A stretch of 64,000 bases of DNA from Flavobacteriales bacterium (GCA_013359255.1 JABWCF010000002.1:124001-188000), one strand, 5' to 3'; counted from the stretch's first letter, positions 7,782 to 18,318 are shown. Notes: generated by a model from the letters alone, not told the origin. A program made the numbers and translations.

Positions 7782-9197
7782 ATGAGGATTATTTTAGCCG
7801 ATAGCCATGGTGAAGTAATGGGGAAGGAACAAACCAGCCCCAATTTAAGTTTGTTGTATTTGGCATCGTATTTAAGGGGAAAAGCGAATTTTAAAATTGA
7901 TTTTAAATACATTCCCCAATCAAAATCTCTTACCTACCATTTTAATTTAATCAACCGATTTCGTCCGGATATATACGCAGTATCATTTACTTCATTTACG
8001 GCTTTAACCACCTATAAAACAATTCAAAAAATAAAGCAACTTTTTCCCAATGTTTTGGTTATATGTGGAGGACCTCATGTTACCTATACTCCGGAAGAAG
8101 TACTAAAAATATCGGGAGCCGATATTTGTGTTATAGGAGAAGGAGAAGAAAGTTTTTTTGAAATAATTCTAAATTACAAGAATAAAACAGATTTTTTAGA
8201 CAACATTAATGGTATTGCCTATTTAAAAAATGGCAGTGTAGAGAAAACTCCTTCCAGAAAAATAATTTCTGATATAAACGCAATACCTTTTCCTGCCCGA
8301 GATTTAGTAAATAATAAAGATTATTGTGGACTTACATACAGCAAAGCAAGACCCAACACAGAAATGGTGGTAGTGAGGGGTTGTCCACAACGATGTGTGT
8401 TTTGTGCAAACCCTGTTTTTAGGCTTAAAAACGAAGTACTATTTAGAGCCAGAAGCCCCGAAAATATAGTTGAGGAAGTTAAACAATTATACCAAATAGG
8501 ATACAGAGAAATATACTTGCATTCCGATGAGTTAAATGTGCATTTAAAATGGGCAGTAGAAGTTTGTAAAGCAATTTCGCAGTTAAATCTTAAAGACCTT
8601 TATTTTCAAACGAACTTAAGGGTAGAACCTATATCTGAAGAGTTTGTGTACTGGTTAAAAAAAGCAAATTTTTGGATGGTTAGAGTGGGTATAGAATCTA
8701 CCAGCAATAGGGTACTGAAAGGCATAAAAAAGAACACCGATTTTGCTGCAATTGAAAAAGCTTGTAAACTTTTAAGAAAACAAAATATAAAAGTTTTTGG
8801 ATTTATGATGTTGTTTAATTTTTGGGAACAAGAAAACTCTTTACAAAACGAAACTACAGAAGAAGTAAAAAAATCAATAAGCGATATTTATAAACTTTGG
8901 AGAAAAGGGCTAATTCAATATTCGAGTTGGGCTTACGCCTGTCCTGTGCAAGGTTCCGAGTTCTACGAAATAGCGAAAAAATATCATTTGATTAATGATT
9001 ATTTTTATCCGAGTGATACATGGAATTCGTATGACTTTTTGCAAGGAGTTTCTGTAAAAGAATTTAAAAAATTATATGCTTCAGCTAGAATGCAGCAGGC
9101 TATTATGGCATTATTTTCTGGAAATTATGAGTGGAGAAATTACAAAGGAATTACAAGAAAAATAATTCACCTGATAAAAAATTTCTTTCGGATTTAG
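7782..9197 (+). CDS. B12-binding radical SAM protein
   Basis: Radical S-adenosylmethionine enzyme with an N-terminal cobalamin-binding Rossmann domain (about residues 1-140; VICGGPHVTYTPEE and GADICVIGEGEE are typical) and a radical SAM barrel with the cluster motif CPQRCVFC at about residues 205-212. The C-terminal part resembles the Mg-protoporphyrin cyclase/hopanoid-methylase-like superfamily, whose substrates are very diverse, so no reaction is assigned. The gene stands alone, divergent from the hflX operon and convergent with a phosphatase gene, which gives no pathway clue. Confidence 0.9.
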   Translation: MRIILADSHGEVMGKEQTSPNLSLLYLASYLRGKANFKIDFKYIPQSKSLTYHFNLINRFRPDIYAVSFTSFTALTTYKTIQKIKQLFPNVLVICGGPHVTYTPEEVLKISGADICVIGEGEESFFEIILNYKNKTDFLDNINGIAYLKNGSVEKTPSRKIISDINAIPFPARDLVNNKDYCGLTYSKARPNTEMVVVRGCPQRCVFCANPVFRLKNEVLFRARSPENIVEEVKQLYQIGYREIYLHSDELNVHLKWAVEVCKAISQLNLKDLYFQTNLRVEPISEEFVYWLKKANFWMVRVGIESTSNRVLKGIKKNTDFAAIEKACKLLRKQNIKVFGFMMLFNFWEQENSLQNETTEEVKKSISDIYKLWRKGLIQYSSWAYACPVQGSEFYEIAKKYHLINDYFYPSDTWNSYDFLQGVSVKEFKKLYASARMQQAIMALFSGNYEWRNYKGITRKIIHLIKNFFRI

Positions 9198-9276
9198 AAA
9201 AATGCTTTTTTAATGGAACAATGAATAAACAAAGAATGCATATTGGAAGTTAAGATTTAGATAACATAAAAGTATA

Positions 9277-11445
9277 TTAAATTTTTATTCCTATAATACA
9301 AACATCATCAATTTGTTCTAATTTACCTTTCCATGTTTCGAAAGAGGTATCGATAAGTTCTTTTTGTTCGTCCATCGTTTGGTTTTGAATGCTTAATAAA
9401 AGAGATTTAAGTTTAGACGATTTAAATTTCTTGCCTTTTTCTCCGCCAAACTGGTCTTGCAAACCATCGGTAAAAAGATAAATAGAGTCCCCTTTTTGTA
9501 ATTCAATAGTGTGTGTGATAAAAGGCAAGGGATTATCAACTTTTCCAATAGGTTGTTTGTTGGGTTTAATCTCTAAAAGGTCTTTGTTTTTATTTCGAAT
9601 AACCCATAAAGGATTATTTGCTCCCGCCCATTCTAATACAATTTTTCGGTTTTCACTTTCATTATGTTCATTGATTAGAATTGAAGCGAGTGAAATATCC
9701 ATACCATCTAAAACATCTTCATTATTCTTACTTAGTTTTTCTACAACAATCTCTCTGGTTCTAAAAAGTAAATCTCCTGGATTTTCGTTTTTTTCTTCAA
9801 GCAAGGCTTTAGAAAGGGCGTTACTGCAAACTACGCTTACCATAGCTCCGGGTACGCCATGCCCCGTACAATCGGCTGCGGCAATGTATATTCGTTGGTT
9901 TAATTTTTCTATCCAATAGAAATCGCCTGCTACAATATCTTTTGGTTTGTATAAGATAAAATAATTAGTAAGAAATTCCTGTATGGTTTTATTTGAAGGT
10001 AATATGGCTTCTTGTATGCGTTTGGCATAGGTAATACTATCTAAAATATCTTTGTTTTTTGCACGAATTATTTTGTTTTGAGAGCGGCTGATTTTTAAAT
10101 TTTTAAAAACAAGAAATGCAATTACAGTTAAAAATAATAATCCGCCAACAGATGCATAAATAAATATAGTTTGTCGTTTTCCTTTTTCTTTTAAAATTTC
10201 TATTTTTCTTTTATTCTCTTCTTTTGCTAATGCATCTTTTTTATCAAAATCATATTGCATTTGCTGCAGCATGCTTTTTTGGGAATTTTCCTCATTTAAA
10301 ATACGATCTCTTAAAGAAATAAAATTTTTATAATGTTTCAATGCAAGCTTATATTGTTTTGTTGTGTCGTATAGAAGATAAAGATATTGTTCCTGATCTC
10401 TAAGTAAACTCAATGCGTTTAGCTCGTTCGAAATAACTAATGCTTTTTTTAAATACTGCTCGGCTTTTAAATACTCTCCGGAATTAAGGTATAAGGACCC
10501 CAAATTCCCAACTGTTATGGCTTCGTAATATTTATTCCCAAGTTCTTTACTAACATCTATCATCAAGAAGAAATACTTTAATGCATTTTCTTTCAACTCT
10601 TTTCTTTCTTTAGGATTCGTTGTTAAATTGTACTTTTCAGAAAAAAGAGAAGCCATATTAAGTAGCACTAACGCTTCAGTATTTTTTTCCTTAACTTCTG
10701 TAGCACTTGCCAACGCTTTTTCGTAAAAATCTAACGCTTTTTGTAACATACTATTTTTTTCAGCTAAACCTTTTGTATTGGTCGATTGTTCCGCATACGC
10801 GGTTCCAATGTTTGTATATTGGTTCATCTTTAATCTGGTGTTTCCTGTAGATTCTGCCATTACCAGCACGTTGGTGTAATATTCAATGGCTTTTGTGTAA
10901 TTTTTTTCCTCGTTGTACACAATGCCAATATTTCCCATATTGTTAAGTATGCCTTGATCATTATTTATTTCTTCGTTAATACGCAAGGCATTAAAAAAAT
11001 ATTCCAGGGCTTTAGGATAAAGAGATTGAGTTAAATAAACAAGTCCTAAGCCCGAATATGCATTTGCGAGAACAAGTTTAAAATTTTCTTTTTCTGCAAT
11101 TAATTGTGCATTTTCAAAACAACTTTTTGCGTAAACAAATTCGCCTAAGGCATAATACACATTGCCCAGTCCATTTAATGCATCGCTCATACCTTTTTTT
11201 GAATTAATAGAACGAGCTATTTTAAAAGCTTTTTTACCGTATTCTAAAGATTGTTTGTTGTTGTTATTCAATAAGGTACTCGCAAGTTTTATGTATACAT
11301 TTAATTTTTGTGTATCGGTTGCATCAGAATTCGTTAAGGTAATTAATGAATCTAAATACGCATTTCTTTCAAAAGCAAAATACCTGTAATGATAAAACAG
11401 TAAAAAATGAACCAGAATAAGGGCCTTTACAAATTGACTTTTCAT
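9277..11445 (-). CDS. TPR-repeat membrane PP2C (SpoIIE-type) phosphatase
   Basis: Signalling phosphatase of 722 residues. A signal-anchor/secretion segment is followed by about seven tetratricopeptide units (residues ~50-380, e.g. NGLGNVYYALGEF and GNLGSLYLNSGEY), a coiled coil, one membrane helix (about 425-447) and a cytoplasmic SpoIIE/PP2C domain (about 490-722). Catalytic acidic motifs are visible: GDFYWIE, DCTGHGVPGAM, DGMD, FTDGLQDQ and DDVCIIG. The layout places the TPR sensor in the periplasm and the phosphatase inside. A paralogue with the same architecture lies at 52263-54257 beside siaC/siaB-like genes; this copy has no such partners nearby. Confidence 0.92.
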   Translation of the reverse strand: MKSQFVKALILVHFLLFYHYRYFAFERNAYLDSLITLTNSDATDTQKLNVYIKLASTLLNNNNKQSLEYGKKAFKIARSINSKKGMSDALNGLGNVYYALGEFVYAKSCFENAQLIAEKENFKLVLANAYSGLGLVYLTQSLYPKALEYFFNALRINEEINNDQGILNNMGNIGIVYNEEKNYTKAIEYYTNVLVMAESTGNTRLKMNQYTNIGTAYAEQSTNTKGLAEKNSMLQKALDFYEKALASATEVKEKNTEALVLLNMASLFSEKYNLTTNPKERKELKENALKYFFLMIDVSKELGNKYYEAITVGNLGSLYLNSGEYLKAEQYLKKALVISNELNALSLLRDQEQYLYLLYDTTKQYKLALKHYKNFISLRDRILNEENSQKSMLQQMQYDFDKKDALAKEENKRKIEILKEKGKRQTIFIYASVGGLLFLTVIAFLVFKNLKISRSQNKIIRAKNKDILDSITYAKRIQEAILPSNKTIQEFLTNYFILYKPKDIVAGDFYWIEKLNQRIYIAAADCTGHGVPGAMVSVVCSNALSKALLEEKNENPGDLLFRTREIVVEKLSKNNEDVLDGMDISLASILINEHNESENRKIVLEWAGANNPLWVIRNKNKDLLEIKPNKQPIGKVDNPLPFITHTIELQKGDSIYLFTDGLQDQFGGEKGKKFKSSKLKSLLLSIQNQTMDEQKELIDTSFETWKGKLEQIDDVCIIGIKI

Positions 11446-11511
11446 TTACATGAAATAATTTAAAAATGCAATTAAATAAAAAATATTTATAAGGTATTGA
11501 AATTCAGCACA

Positions 11512-11519
11512 CAAAAGTA
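11512..11519 (-). promoter_or_regulatory. -7 box for the TPR-PP2C gene
   Basis: CAAAAGTA on the plus strand is TACTTTTG on the minus strand, matching TAnnTTTG, 67 bp before the start at 11445. Confidence 0.4.
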
Positions 11520-11598
11520 GTAAAATATTTATAATAAAGAGTGTAAATGGAATTTTACTCATTATTGTACTTTTTAGATTTATAAGTGCTTTTGCTAT

Positions 11599-11606
11599 TA
11601 CCTTTG
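11599..11606 (+). promoter_or_regulatory. -7 box for the nspC-his operon
   Basis: TACCTTTG matches TAnnTTTG and lies 28 bp before the nspC ATG at 11627. It is the only promoter-like element seen ahead of the four-gene operon. No his-leader peptide or attenuator hairpin is visible. Confidence 0.5.
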
Positions 11607-11626
11607 TTTCTCAATAAATAGAAATT

Positions 11627-12763
11627 ATGCCGGTTGATATTAAAAAAATACCTTTACCCTGCTACGTATTAGAAGAAGATTTACTAAGAAAAAACCTAAC
11701 GCTTATTAAACAGGTATCTGAAATAGCCGGAGTGGAAATAATTTTAGCTTTTAAAGGTTTTGCTATGTGGGGAGCATTTCCGATAGTACGCGAATATATA
11801 AACGGAGCCACCGCCAGTTCATTAAACGAAGCCAGGCTCTGTTTCGAGGAAATGAAAACTAAATCGCACACTTACTGCGTGGCCATTTCCGATGATGAAA
11901 TAGATGAATTATTAAAATACTCATCACACATTACATTCAACTCGCTAAATCAGTTTAACAAGTACAAAGAAAAAGCAAAAACTGCCGGTGTTTCATGCGG
12001 AATACGTGTAAATCCACAATATTCTGAAGTAACTACCGAATTGTATAATCCTTGTTCGCCCAATTCTCGTTTGGGTATGTGCATAGAACATTTCAAAGAA
12101 ACATTACCCGAAACATTAGAAGGCTTGCATTTTCATGCACTCTGCGAAAATGATTCTTATACCCTTGAAAAAACATTGCAAGCATTTGAAAAAAAATTTG
12201 CACACCTCATTAAGCAAGCCAAGTGGATAAATATGGGCGGAGGGCATTTAATGACCAAGCAGGGGTATGATACCAATCACCTTATTCAGGTACTTAAAGC
12301 ATTTAAACAACGCTATCCAAAAATACACGTAATCCTTGAACCGGGTAGTGCCTTTGTCTGGCAAACAGGTTCACTATACTCCACGGTATTAGATGTGGTA
12401 GAAAATAATGGGGTAAAAACAGTAATAGTAGATGTTTCTTTTACAGCACATATGCCCGACTGTTTAGAAATGCCCTATCGTCCCAGAATTACGGGAGCCA
12501 TAGACCCCGTAGAAGGAAAACCAACCTACCGCATTGGCGGTACAAGTTGCCTTTCGGGCGATTTTATGTTTGAATATTCTTTTGAACACGAACTAAAAGA
12601 AGGAGACACACTTGTTTTCGAAGACATGATTCACTACACCATGGTTAAAACCTCTACCTTTAACGGAGTAAAACACCCCTCTATGGGTATTTGGACTAAA
12701 GAAAATACTTTTAAATTGCTGAAAAAGTTCGGCTATACCGATTATAAAAATAGGCTTTCTTAG
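11627..12763 (+). CDS. nspC: Carboxynorspermidine decarboxylase
   Basis: PLP-dependent alanine-racemase-fold decarboxylase that releases CO2 from carboxy(nor)spermidine, the last step of the alternative polyamine route. Visible signatures: the PLP lysine region LAFKGFAMWGAFP (about residue 43), HFHALCEND (about 165), MGGGHLMTKQGYD (about 205), EPGSAFVWQTG (about 240), and the C-terminal GGTSCLSGDF containing the partner-site cysteine. The length of 378 residues fits NspC and is shorter than diaminopimelate or arginine decarboxylases. The partner gene carboxynorspermidine synthase is not in the window. It is fused by tight spacing (3 bp) to hisA. Confidence 0.94.
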   Translation: MPVDIKKIPLPCYVLEEDLLRKNLTLIKQVSEIAGVEIILAFKGFAMWGAFPIVREYINGATASSLNEARLCFEEMKTKSHTYCVAISDDEIDELLKYSSHITFNSLNQFNKYKEKAKTAGVSCGIRVNPQYSEVTTELYNPCSPNSRLGMCIEHFKETLPETLEGLHFHALCENDSYTLEKTLQAFEKKFAHLIKQAKWINMGGGHLMTKQGYDTNHLIQVLKAFKQRYPKIHVILEPGSAFVWQTGSLYSTVLDVVENNGVKTVIVDVSFTAHMPDCLEMPYRPRITGAIDPVEGKPTYRIGGTSCLSGDFMFEYSFEHELKEGDTLVFEDMIHYTMVKTSTFNGVKHPSMGIWTKENTFKLLKKFGYTDYKNRLS

Positions 12764-12766
12764 GGT

Positions 12767-13483
12767 ATGCTCGTTATTCCTGCAATAGATATTATAGAAG
12801 GCAAATGTGTTCGGCTTACCAAAGGGGATTATAGTACAAAGAAAATATACAACGAAAATCCATTAGAAGTAGCCCTGCAATTTCAAGATGCCGGACTCAC
12901 TCACTTGCATCTTGTAGATTTAGACGGAGCTAAAAACAAACACATTGTAAACTGGAAAGTAATTGAAAAAATTTGCTCAAAAACAACATTAAAAGTAGAT
13001 GTGGGAGGAGGTATAAAATCAGATCAGGACATAAATATTGTATTTGAGTGTGGAGCGGCTCAAATAACTGCCGGAAGCATTGCAGCCACAGAACCCGAAA
13101 AAGTGTACGAATGGATAAAAACATTTAGTGCAAAAAAAATTATTTTGGGAGCAGATGTCCTCAACGAAAAAATTGCCATCAATGGTTGGAAAGAAAATAC
13201 CGAAACTAATATATTTTCCTTTTTAAAAACATATTCGCAACAAGGAATACAGTGCTGTATTTGTACCGATATTTCTAAAGATGGCATGTTGCAAGGGCCT
13301 TCTGTTGTTTTATACGAAAACATTTTAAAACAAAATCCCAAACTAAAACTAATAGCCAGCGGTGGAATAAGTTCTGTAAACGATTTACAGCTTTTGCGTC
13401 AAAAAGGATTATATGCAGCCATAGTGGGGAAAGCCTTTTACGAAAATAAAATTTCTCTTAAAGAACTTTTATTATTCTTGTAA
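12767..13483 (+). CDS. hisA: HisA isomerase (ProFAR isomerase)
   Basis: Phosphoribosylformimino-5-aminoimidazole carboxamide ribotide isomerase, fourth step of histidine synthesis, cytosolic TIM barrel. The first catalytic Asp is in [19 protein letters not shown], the second in [13 protein letters not shown], and the phosphate-binding loops are DVGGGIKS and ASGGISS. Length of 238 residues is normal. It lies 3 bp after nspC and 1 bp before hisF. Confidence 0.97.
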   Translation: MLVIPAIDIIEGKCVRLTKGDYSTKKIYNENPLEVALQFQDAGLTHLHLVDLDGAKNKHIVNWKVIEKICSKTTLKVDVGGGIKSDQDINIVFECGAAQITAGSIAATEPEKVYEWIKTFSAKKIILGADVLNEKIAINGWKENTETNIFSFLKTYSQQGIQCCICTDISKDGMLQGPSVVLYENILKQNPKLKLIASGGISSVNDLQLLRQKGLYAAIVGKAFYENKISLKELLLFL

Positions 13484-13484
13484 C

Positions 13485-14240
13485 ATGTTAGCCAAACGCA
13501 TTATTCCCTGTCTTGATATTAAAAATGGAAGAACCGTTAAAGGAGTTCGTTTCGAAAATTTACAAGATGCAGGAAACCCCGTAGAACTAGCTAAATGGTA
13601 TGCCAATGAGGGAGCTGATGAACTCGTATTTTTAGATATAACGGCTACTAACGAAAAAAGAGGAACACTTTTAAAATTAGTTAAGGAAGTTGCTGATGAA
13701 GTGTATATTCCATTTACTGTAGGAGGAGGAATTCGTAGTGTAGAAGATGTGGCAGAAATACTACATGCCGGAGCCGATAAAATTTCGGTCAACTCTGCTG
13801 CTTTTAATCGCCCCAAATTAATTACCGAAGTGGCTACTCGTTTTGGAAGCCAATGTGTGGTACTTGCAGTAGATGCCAAACAAATAAACGGAGAATGGAT
13901 GGTTTACCTAAATGGAGGCACGTTGCCTACGCAAAAAAAAATGTTTGACTGGTGTAAAGAAGCTGTAGAAATGGGAGTTGGAGAAATTTTATTTACCTCT
14001 ATGGATAACGATGGCACCAAAAACGGATTTGCCAACAATGCACTTTGCCGACTTTCAGAAAACCTTAATGTTCCTGTTATTGCATCAGGAGGAGCGGGCT
14101 CCATGTTACATTTTTTAGAAGCCTTTACCATTGGAAAAGCCGATGCTGTTCTAGCTGCCAGCGTTTTTCATTACAAAGAAATTGAAATAAAAGAATTAAA
14201 AAAATTCCTTTCACAAAATAAAATTGAAGTAAGAATATGA
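13485..14240 (+). CDS. hisF: Imidazole glycerol phosphate synthase cyclase subunit
   Basis: Cyclase half of imidazole glycerol phosphate synthase, which uses ammonia from HisH to make IGP and AICAR. Key motifs: [15 protein letters not shown] with the first catalytic Asp, TVGGGIRS, and [12 protein letters not shown] with the second catalytic Asp. Length of 251 residues is standard. The glutaminase partner hisH and the earlier his genes are not in the window. The stop overlaps the hisIE start by 4 bp (ATGA), indicating coupling. Confidence 0.98.
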   Translation: MLAKRIIPCLDIKNGRTVKGVRFENLQDAGNPVELAKWYANEGADELVFLDITATNEKRGTLLKLVKEVADEVYIPFTVGGGIRSVEDVAEILHAGADKISVNSAAFNRPKLITEVATRFGSQCVVLAVDAKQINGEWMVYLNGGTLPTQKKMFDWCKEAVEMGVGEILFTSMDNDGTKNGFANNALCRLSENLNVPVIASGGAGSMLHFLEAFTIGKADAVLAASVFHYKEIEIKELKKFLSQNKIEVRI

Positions 14241-14830
14241 GTCCCGATTTTACAAAACAAAATGGTCTTGTGCCAGCCGTTATTCAGGATTATGAAACCC
14301 AAAAAGTATTAATGCTTGGGTACATGAATCAGGAAGCTTTTGAAAAAACTAAAAGCGAAAAAAAAGTAACTTTTTACAGTCGAAGTAAAAATAGGCTTTG
14401 GACAAAAGGCGAAGAGTCTGGAAATTTTCTGGAAGTAAAAGAAATAATGCTCGACTGTGATGCGGATACATTTTTAATAAAAGCAAAGCCGCATGGCCCT
14501 GTTTGCCACACCGGTTCCGATAGTTGTTGGAAAGAAAATAATCACTCGCATTTTGGTTTTTTTTCAACATTAGAATCAATCATTGAAGATAGAAAAAATC
14601 ATTTTTCCGATACCAGCTATGTGTCTCAGTTATTCTCAAAAGGGCTCAATAAAATAGCACAAAAAGTAGGTGAAGAAGCAGTTGAGTTAGTAATAGAAGC
14701 AAAAGACGATAACGAAATACTCTTCCTAAACGAAGCAGCCGATTTGCTTTTTCACTATCTTATTTTGCTTAAAGCAAAAGGATACAACTTAGAAAAAATA
14801 GAACATATTTTAAAAGAAAGAAATCGGTAA
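14237..14830 (+). CDS. hisIE: Bifunctional PR-AMP cyclohydrolase / PR-ATP pyrophosphatase
   Basis: Performs steps two and three of histidine synthesis. The N-terminal HisI domain (residues ~1-105) has [24 protein letters not shown] and the metal-binding DCDADTFL and [12 protein letters not shown] segments. The C-terminal HisE domain (about 107-197) has [15 protein letters not shown] and [14 protein letters not shown], the nucleotide-pyrophosphatase helices. Length of 197 residues is typical of the fused form in Bacteroidota. It ends the nspC-his operon and converges, 4 bp away, with a large surface-protein gene. Confidence 0.97.
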   Translation: MSPDFTKQNGLVPAVIQDYETQKVLMLGYMNQEAFEKTKSEKKVTFYSRSKNRLWTKGEESGNFLEVKEIMLDCDADTFLIKAKPHGPVCHTGSDSCWKENNHSHFGFFSTLESIIEDRKNHFSDTSYVSQLFSKGLNKIAQKVGEEAVELVIEAKDDNEILFLNEAADLLFHYLILLKAKGYNLEKIEHILKERNR

Positions 14831-14834
14831 AAAA

Positions 14835-17800
14835 CTATTTTCCAATGAATCCGCCTACTACACAAGGCTTTTTATAATGCCTAACAGCTCCCGATAAGTT
14901 GTACACCTCAAAATAAATAATGTAAATTCCTATGCGGGCTTTTTCGTAATTGTCTCCAATACCGTCCCAAGAAATAGTTCCTTTGTTTGCCAACAATTCA
15001 TTTTGTATCAACTTGCGAAAAATTCTCCCTTCGTTATCGTAAATAAAAATGCTGCCCACAAAACCAGGTTCTCCAAAATCATAATGTATGTTTAAAACGT
15101 CATTGTATCCATCGTTGTCGGGCGAAAAAATTTCAGGCTCTAGGCTCATTTCATCAGTTCCTTCGCCTGCCTGAAACTGAGAATTTTCAAAACCGGGCGT
15201 GGCAAAACCTGTGTTTTCGGCAGCCGAATGCCAATTGGTAACATCGTTGGTAGGGCGATTAAAATCGATTCGTTCTAGTGTGATTCCTTTTTTATCTTTT
15301 AATAAAGGGAAGTGCATTTTTTCCGTATAATCAAAACGGTCGCATACTTCATCAATATTGTTTATAAGAATTACCGTTCCTTCCGAATTGTTATATGAAG
15401 GAAGAGAAGGCATTTGTATAAATCTTCCGGGTTTTGTGTTAGGGTATTCTTCGGTAATATTTACAGTATCTTTGGTTAAAACAAGGTATTCTCCGGGTTT
15501 TACTAAATAAGGAGTATCAGAAATGGTTTTTAAATTGGAAAAAGTTTGATTATCGTAGTTGGCCAACTTCCAGTTTTGTAGGTTAATGTTTTTATTGGAA
15601 AGATTGTAAATTTCTACAAAATCGGAACCTCCGGTACGTGGATTAAAAAGCACTTCGTTGATTACCACATCGAGCGGACCTGCTTGTTCCGGTAGGGCAA
15701 ATTGTGTTTTATTTTGCGTGCCTATACTGTTTCCTATGCAATCGGTAAGTCCGCTAACTAGTACCGTATAAGTAGTTTGAATTTGAAGTTTATTTAAAAG
15801 ATTTAGTACAATGGCTTTTCTATCTATTTTTTTAGAAGCTATCGTAATTCCATTATCAATATCATAGGAAGCAAAAACAGCAGAAACACTATCTATTATC
15901 TCGTTAAACGAAAGAAGAACCGTGCTGTCGTTTAGGGCATCGGCTTTCTGTAATTTAGGGCCTTCGGTGTCGGGGTTGTTTCCAAAAATAGAGTTTATTT
16001 TTCCGGGAGTTCCGCCCGAAGAATGAATGGATGCCGACCAGTTTTCTCCTTCTCCGCAAGGGTTATTTGGATCTATCATTTCTAGAGTCCATCCTCCGTT
16101 TTTTTTCAATTCGTTTTTGTACCAAGTATCACTGTAGTTTACATTGGAGATGATTTGATTAAGGGTATTTTTCAAACTCAGGTTATCTCCGCTATTGTTT
16201 AACGATGGCCAGCTACTTAAACCCAAAGCATAGCCATACGGGCTATAAAGATTCTGATTTGAGGAGGGACAAAGTATAACAAAACTGTTAGGTAGTAAAA
16301 CCCCCTTGGGTATGGTGGTGCTTGAAATGGCATCAGCAAAGAGTAAACCATCTAATAACAATACTTTTCCTGTAGAGTTATATAATTCTACAAATTCATA
16401 TTCGGGCAATGAGATAGGGTTAGAGGGGTTTGCAAAAATTTCGTTTATTACTATTTCGAAGGGTTGTGGTTTTACACCTATGCCAAACAAAAGGGTATTA
16501 TTGTTTAGTGGATTTCCGGGGCAATCTGTGGCGTTAGTAACAGTAAGTGTGTAGGCGGTGGCCGAATCGAGTGTGGGAAAAAAATCAAGACGAACACCCA
16601 AAAAATCGGGGGCAATAGGTTGTGCCAAAGTTACCGTAATCCCATTATTTAAAGTATAAGTTGCGTTGGCAAGCGAGAGGCTGTCCATGCTCTTGTCAAA
16701 GAAAAAGTCGGCCTGAAAGTTTGTATTCATTAATACGGAAGTTAAATTGGGCTTAGTGGTATCCGGATTATTATTATACAGTGAGTTTTGTGCCGCAGGA
16801 GTTCCCCCATTGGGGTCGTTACTGGCTTTCCAGTTGTTTAATCCGGTACAAGGTGTTTCGGGATTTATTTGCTCTAAGGTCCATCCTCCGCTTTTTTTAC
16901 CGGCATCTCCATACCATGTGTCGGAATAACTTAAGGCATCTATTAGGGTATTGGTGTTTGATTGAAGTGTAATATTGTCTCCGGTGTTGTTTAGTGTAGG
17001 CCAAGTATTTAATCCCATTACAGGACCAAAAAACTTATAATAAATAGTATCACTGCTTTTGCATAGAATAAGATAATCGTTTGGTTTTAAAATGTAGCTG
17101 GAAAGAGTACCGGTACTGCTGCCATCGGAAAATTTCCATCCGCTTAATTGAAAGTATTTATTTCCCGGATTGTAAATTTCTATAAACTCTTTATTGGGTA
17201 AACCTACTTGCGGGTCTGGGTCGGCTAATATTTCATTAATTACTATATCGCGGTAGTTTGCCGTAGAAAGCAGATAATAAATGAAGTTTACTGTAGCGTT
17301 AGTAACCATATTGTTACTATAATCTTCTACATTGTTTACAGTAAGCGTATAGGGAGAATTGCTAATGAATGAATTGGCAAAAGTAAGGTGTATCAACTTA
17401 AAATTTAATCCATCGCGTACAGCTGAAATAGGATTGCCTATTCCATTATTTACAGAATAATTTAAGGAGGTTTCGGAAGTAATTAATTCAACATTTTCAT
17501 CAAATAATACATCGAGTTCGGTGGCTGATACAGGAGTAGCTGATACAATGGCTGGAGGGGTAAGGTCATAAATAATAGGACCGGCATAAAAATCATCAAA
17601 AAAATGTTTGTTAAAAAAACTATTAGTGCTTTGGGCTATAAAAATTCCGAAAACACTACTTGTTAAAACACTAGCATCAGTAACAGTTCCTTCCAAAAAA
17701 TAATTTGCTCCTGTGCCTGTTATATCTCGGTGTAATTCCCATACATTGGTAAGAGTGCGTGTAATTTTTATTTTTAGGGTGTTGTTAGAAAAATTAGTAA

Positions 17801-18239
17801 CCCCATCGAGCCCATCTATTATTTTAGTGTTAACTCCTAAAACTCGCTTGTATAAACAAATATCATCTTGGGTATTCCCTACTCTCACAAAATAGCCGTT
17901 TATGCCGGGTGCTAAAAGGTTGGCTTGGTCGGAAGTTAAAAAAATATCAACATAATTGGCACTAGAGGTATTAAATTGCAAATTCAGGTAAAATTCCCAC
18001 TGACAATCGTTTACCTGAGCACTAGGCGTAGAAAGATAAAACGAAGTAGAGGCAATTTGTTTATTGGATCGCAGTAAATTATTTCCACCGCTATTTACAA
18101 CAGTAAACACAGTATCATCTCCTGTCCATGTAGGGTTTGCAGTAAAATCTCCATCAGTAAAGTCATCGATAAACTGGGCAAAAGTGTTTATGCATACCAG
18201 CAGAAAAAATGTTGAAAATATGACACGGAAAAAAAGCAT
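14835..18239 (-). CDS. Large secreted lamin-tail-domain protein with gliding-type C-terminus
   Basis: Cell-surface or secreted protein of 1134 residues. After a signal peptide (1-21, ending TFAQ) comes a beta-sandwich region (FIDDFTDGDFTANPTW). Three lamin tail domains follow, each opening with a VINEI motif (about residues 340, 595 and 855; INEILADPDPQVGLPNKEF, INEIFANPSNPISLPEYEF, INEVLFNPRTGGSDFVEIY). They are separated by Ig-like spacers with repeated DTTKPNL/DTEGPKL-type linkers. The C-terminal ~90 residues (EIFSPDNDGYNDVLN to VGGFIGK) act as a T9SS-type tail. Lamin tail domains are often linked to nucleases or adhesion, but no nuclease domain is seen. Confidence 0.88.
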   Translation of the reverse strand: MLFFRVIFSTFFLLVCINTFAQFIDDFTDGDFTANPTWTGDDTVFTVVNSGGNNLLRSNKQIASTSFYLSTPSAQVNDCQWEFYLNLQFNTSSANYVDIFLTSDQANLLAPGINGYFVRVGNTQDDICLYKRVLGVNTKIIDGLDGVTNFSNNTLKIKITRTLTNVWELHRDITGTGANYFLEGTVTDASVLTSSVFGIFIAQSTNSFFNKHFFDDFYAGPIIYDLTPPAIVSATPVSATELDVLFDENVELITSETSLNYSVNNGIGNPISAVRDGLNFKLIHLTFANSFISNSPYTLTVNNVEDYSNNMVTNATVNFIYYLLSTANYRDIVINEILADPDPQVGLPNKEFIEIYNPGNKYFQLSGWKFSDGSSTGTLSSYILKPNDYLILCKSSDTIYYKFFGPVMGLNTWPTLNNTGDNITLQSNTNTLIDALSYSDTWYGDAGKKSGGWTLEQINPETPCTGLNNWKASNDPNGGTPAAQNSLYNNNPDTTKPNLTSVLMNTNFQADFFFDKSMDSLSLANATYTLNNGITVTLAQPIAPDFLGVRLDFFPTLDSATAYTLTVTNATDCPGNPLNNNTLLFGIGVKPQPFEIVINEIFANPSNPISLPEYEFVELYNSTGKVLLLDGLLFADAISSTTIPKGVLLPNSFVILCPSSNQNLYSPYGYALGLSSWPSLNNSGDNLSLKNTLNQIISNVNYSDTWYKNELKKNGGWTLEMIDPNNPCGEGENWSASIHSSGGTPGKINSIFGNNPDTEGPKLQKADALNDSTVLLSFNEIIDSVSAVFASYDIDNGITIASKKIDRKAIVLNLLNKLQIQTTYTVLVSGLTDCIGNSIGTQNKTQFALPEQAGPLDVVINEVLFNPRTGGSDFVEIYNLSNKNINLQNWKLANYDNQTFSNLKTISDTPYLVKPGEYLVLTKDTVNITEEYPNTKPGRFIQMPSLPSYNNSEGTVILINNIDEVCDRFDYTEKMHFPLLKDKKGITLERIDFNRPTNDVTNWHSAAENTGFATPGFENSQFQAGEGTDEMSLEPEIFSPDNDGYNDVLNIHYDFGEPGFVGSIFIYDNEGRIFRKLIQNELLANKGTISWDGIGDNYEKARIGIYIIYFEVYNLSGAVRHYKKPCVVGGFIGK

Positions 18240-18267
18240 AAATCATGTTTAAGCAGGGTAAATGTAA

Positions 18268-18275
18268 TATTTTTG
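18268..18275 (+). promoter_or_regulatory. -7 box for asd
   Basis: TATTTTTG matches TAnnTTTG, 51 bp before the asd ATG, in the 79-bp divergent gap between the lamin-tail gene and asd. Confidence 0.35.
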
Positions 18276-18318
18276 CTGTTTATTTATACCAACTAACTAT
18301 TATTAAAATTTTAATAAA

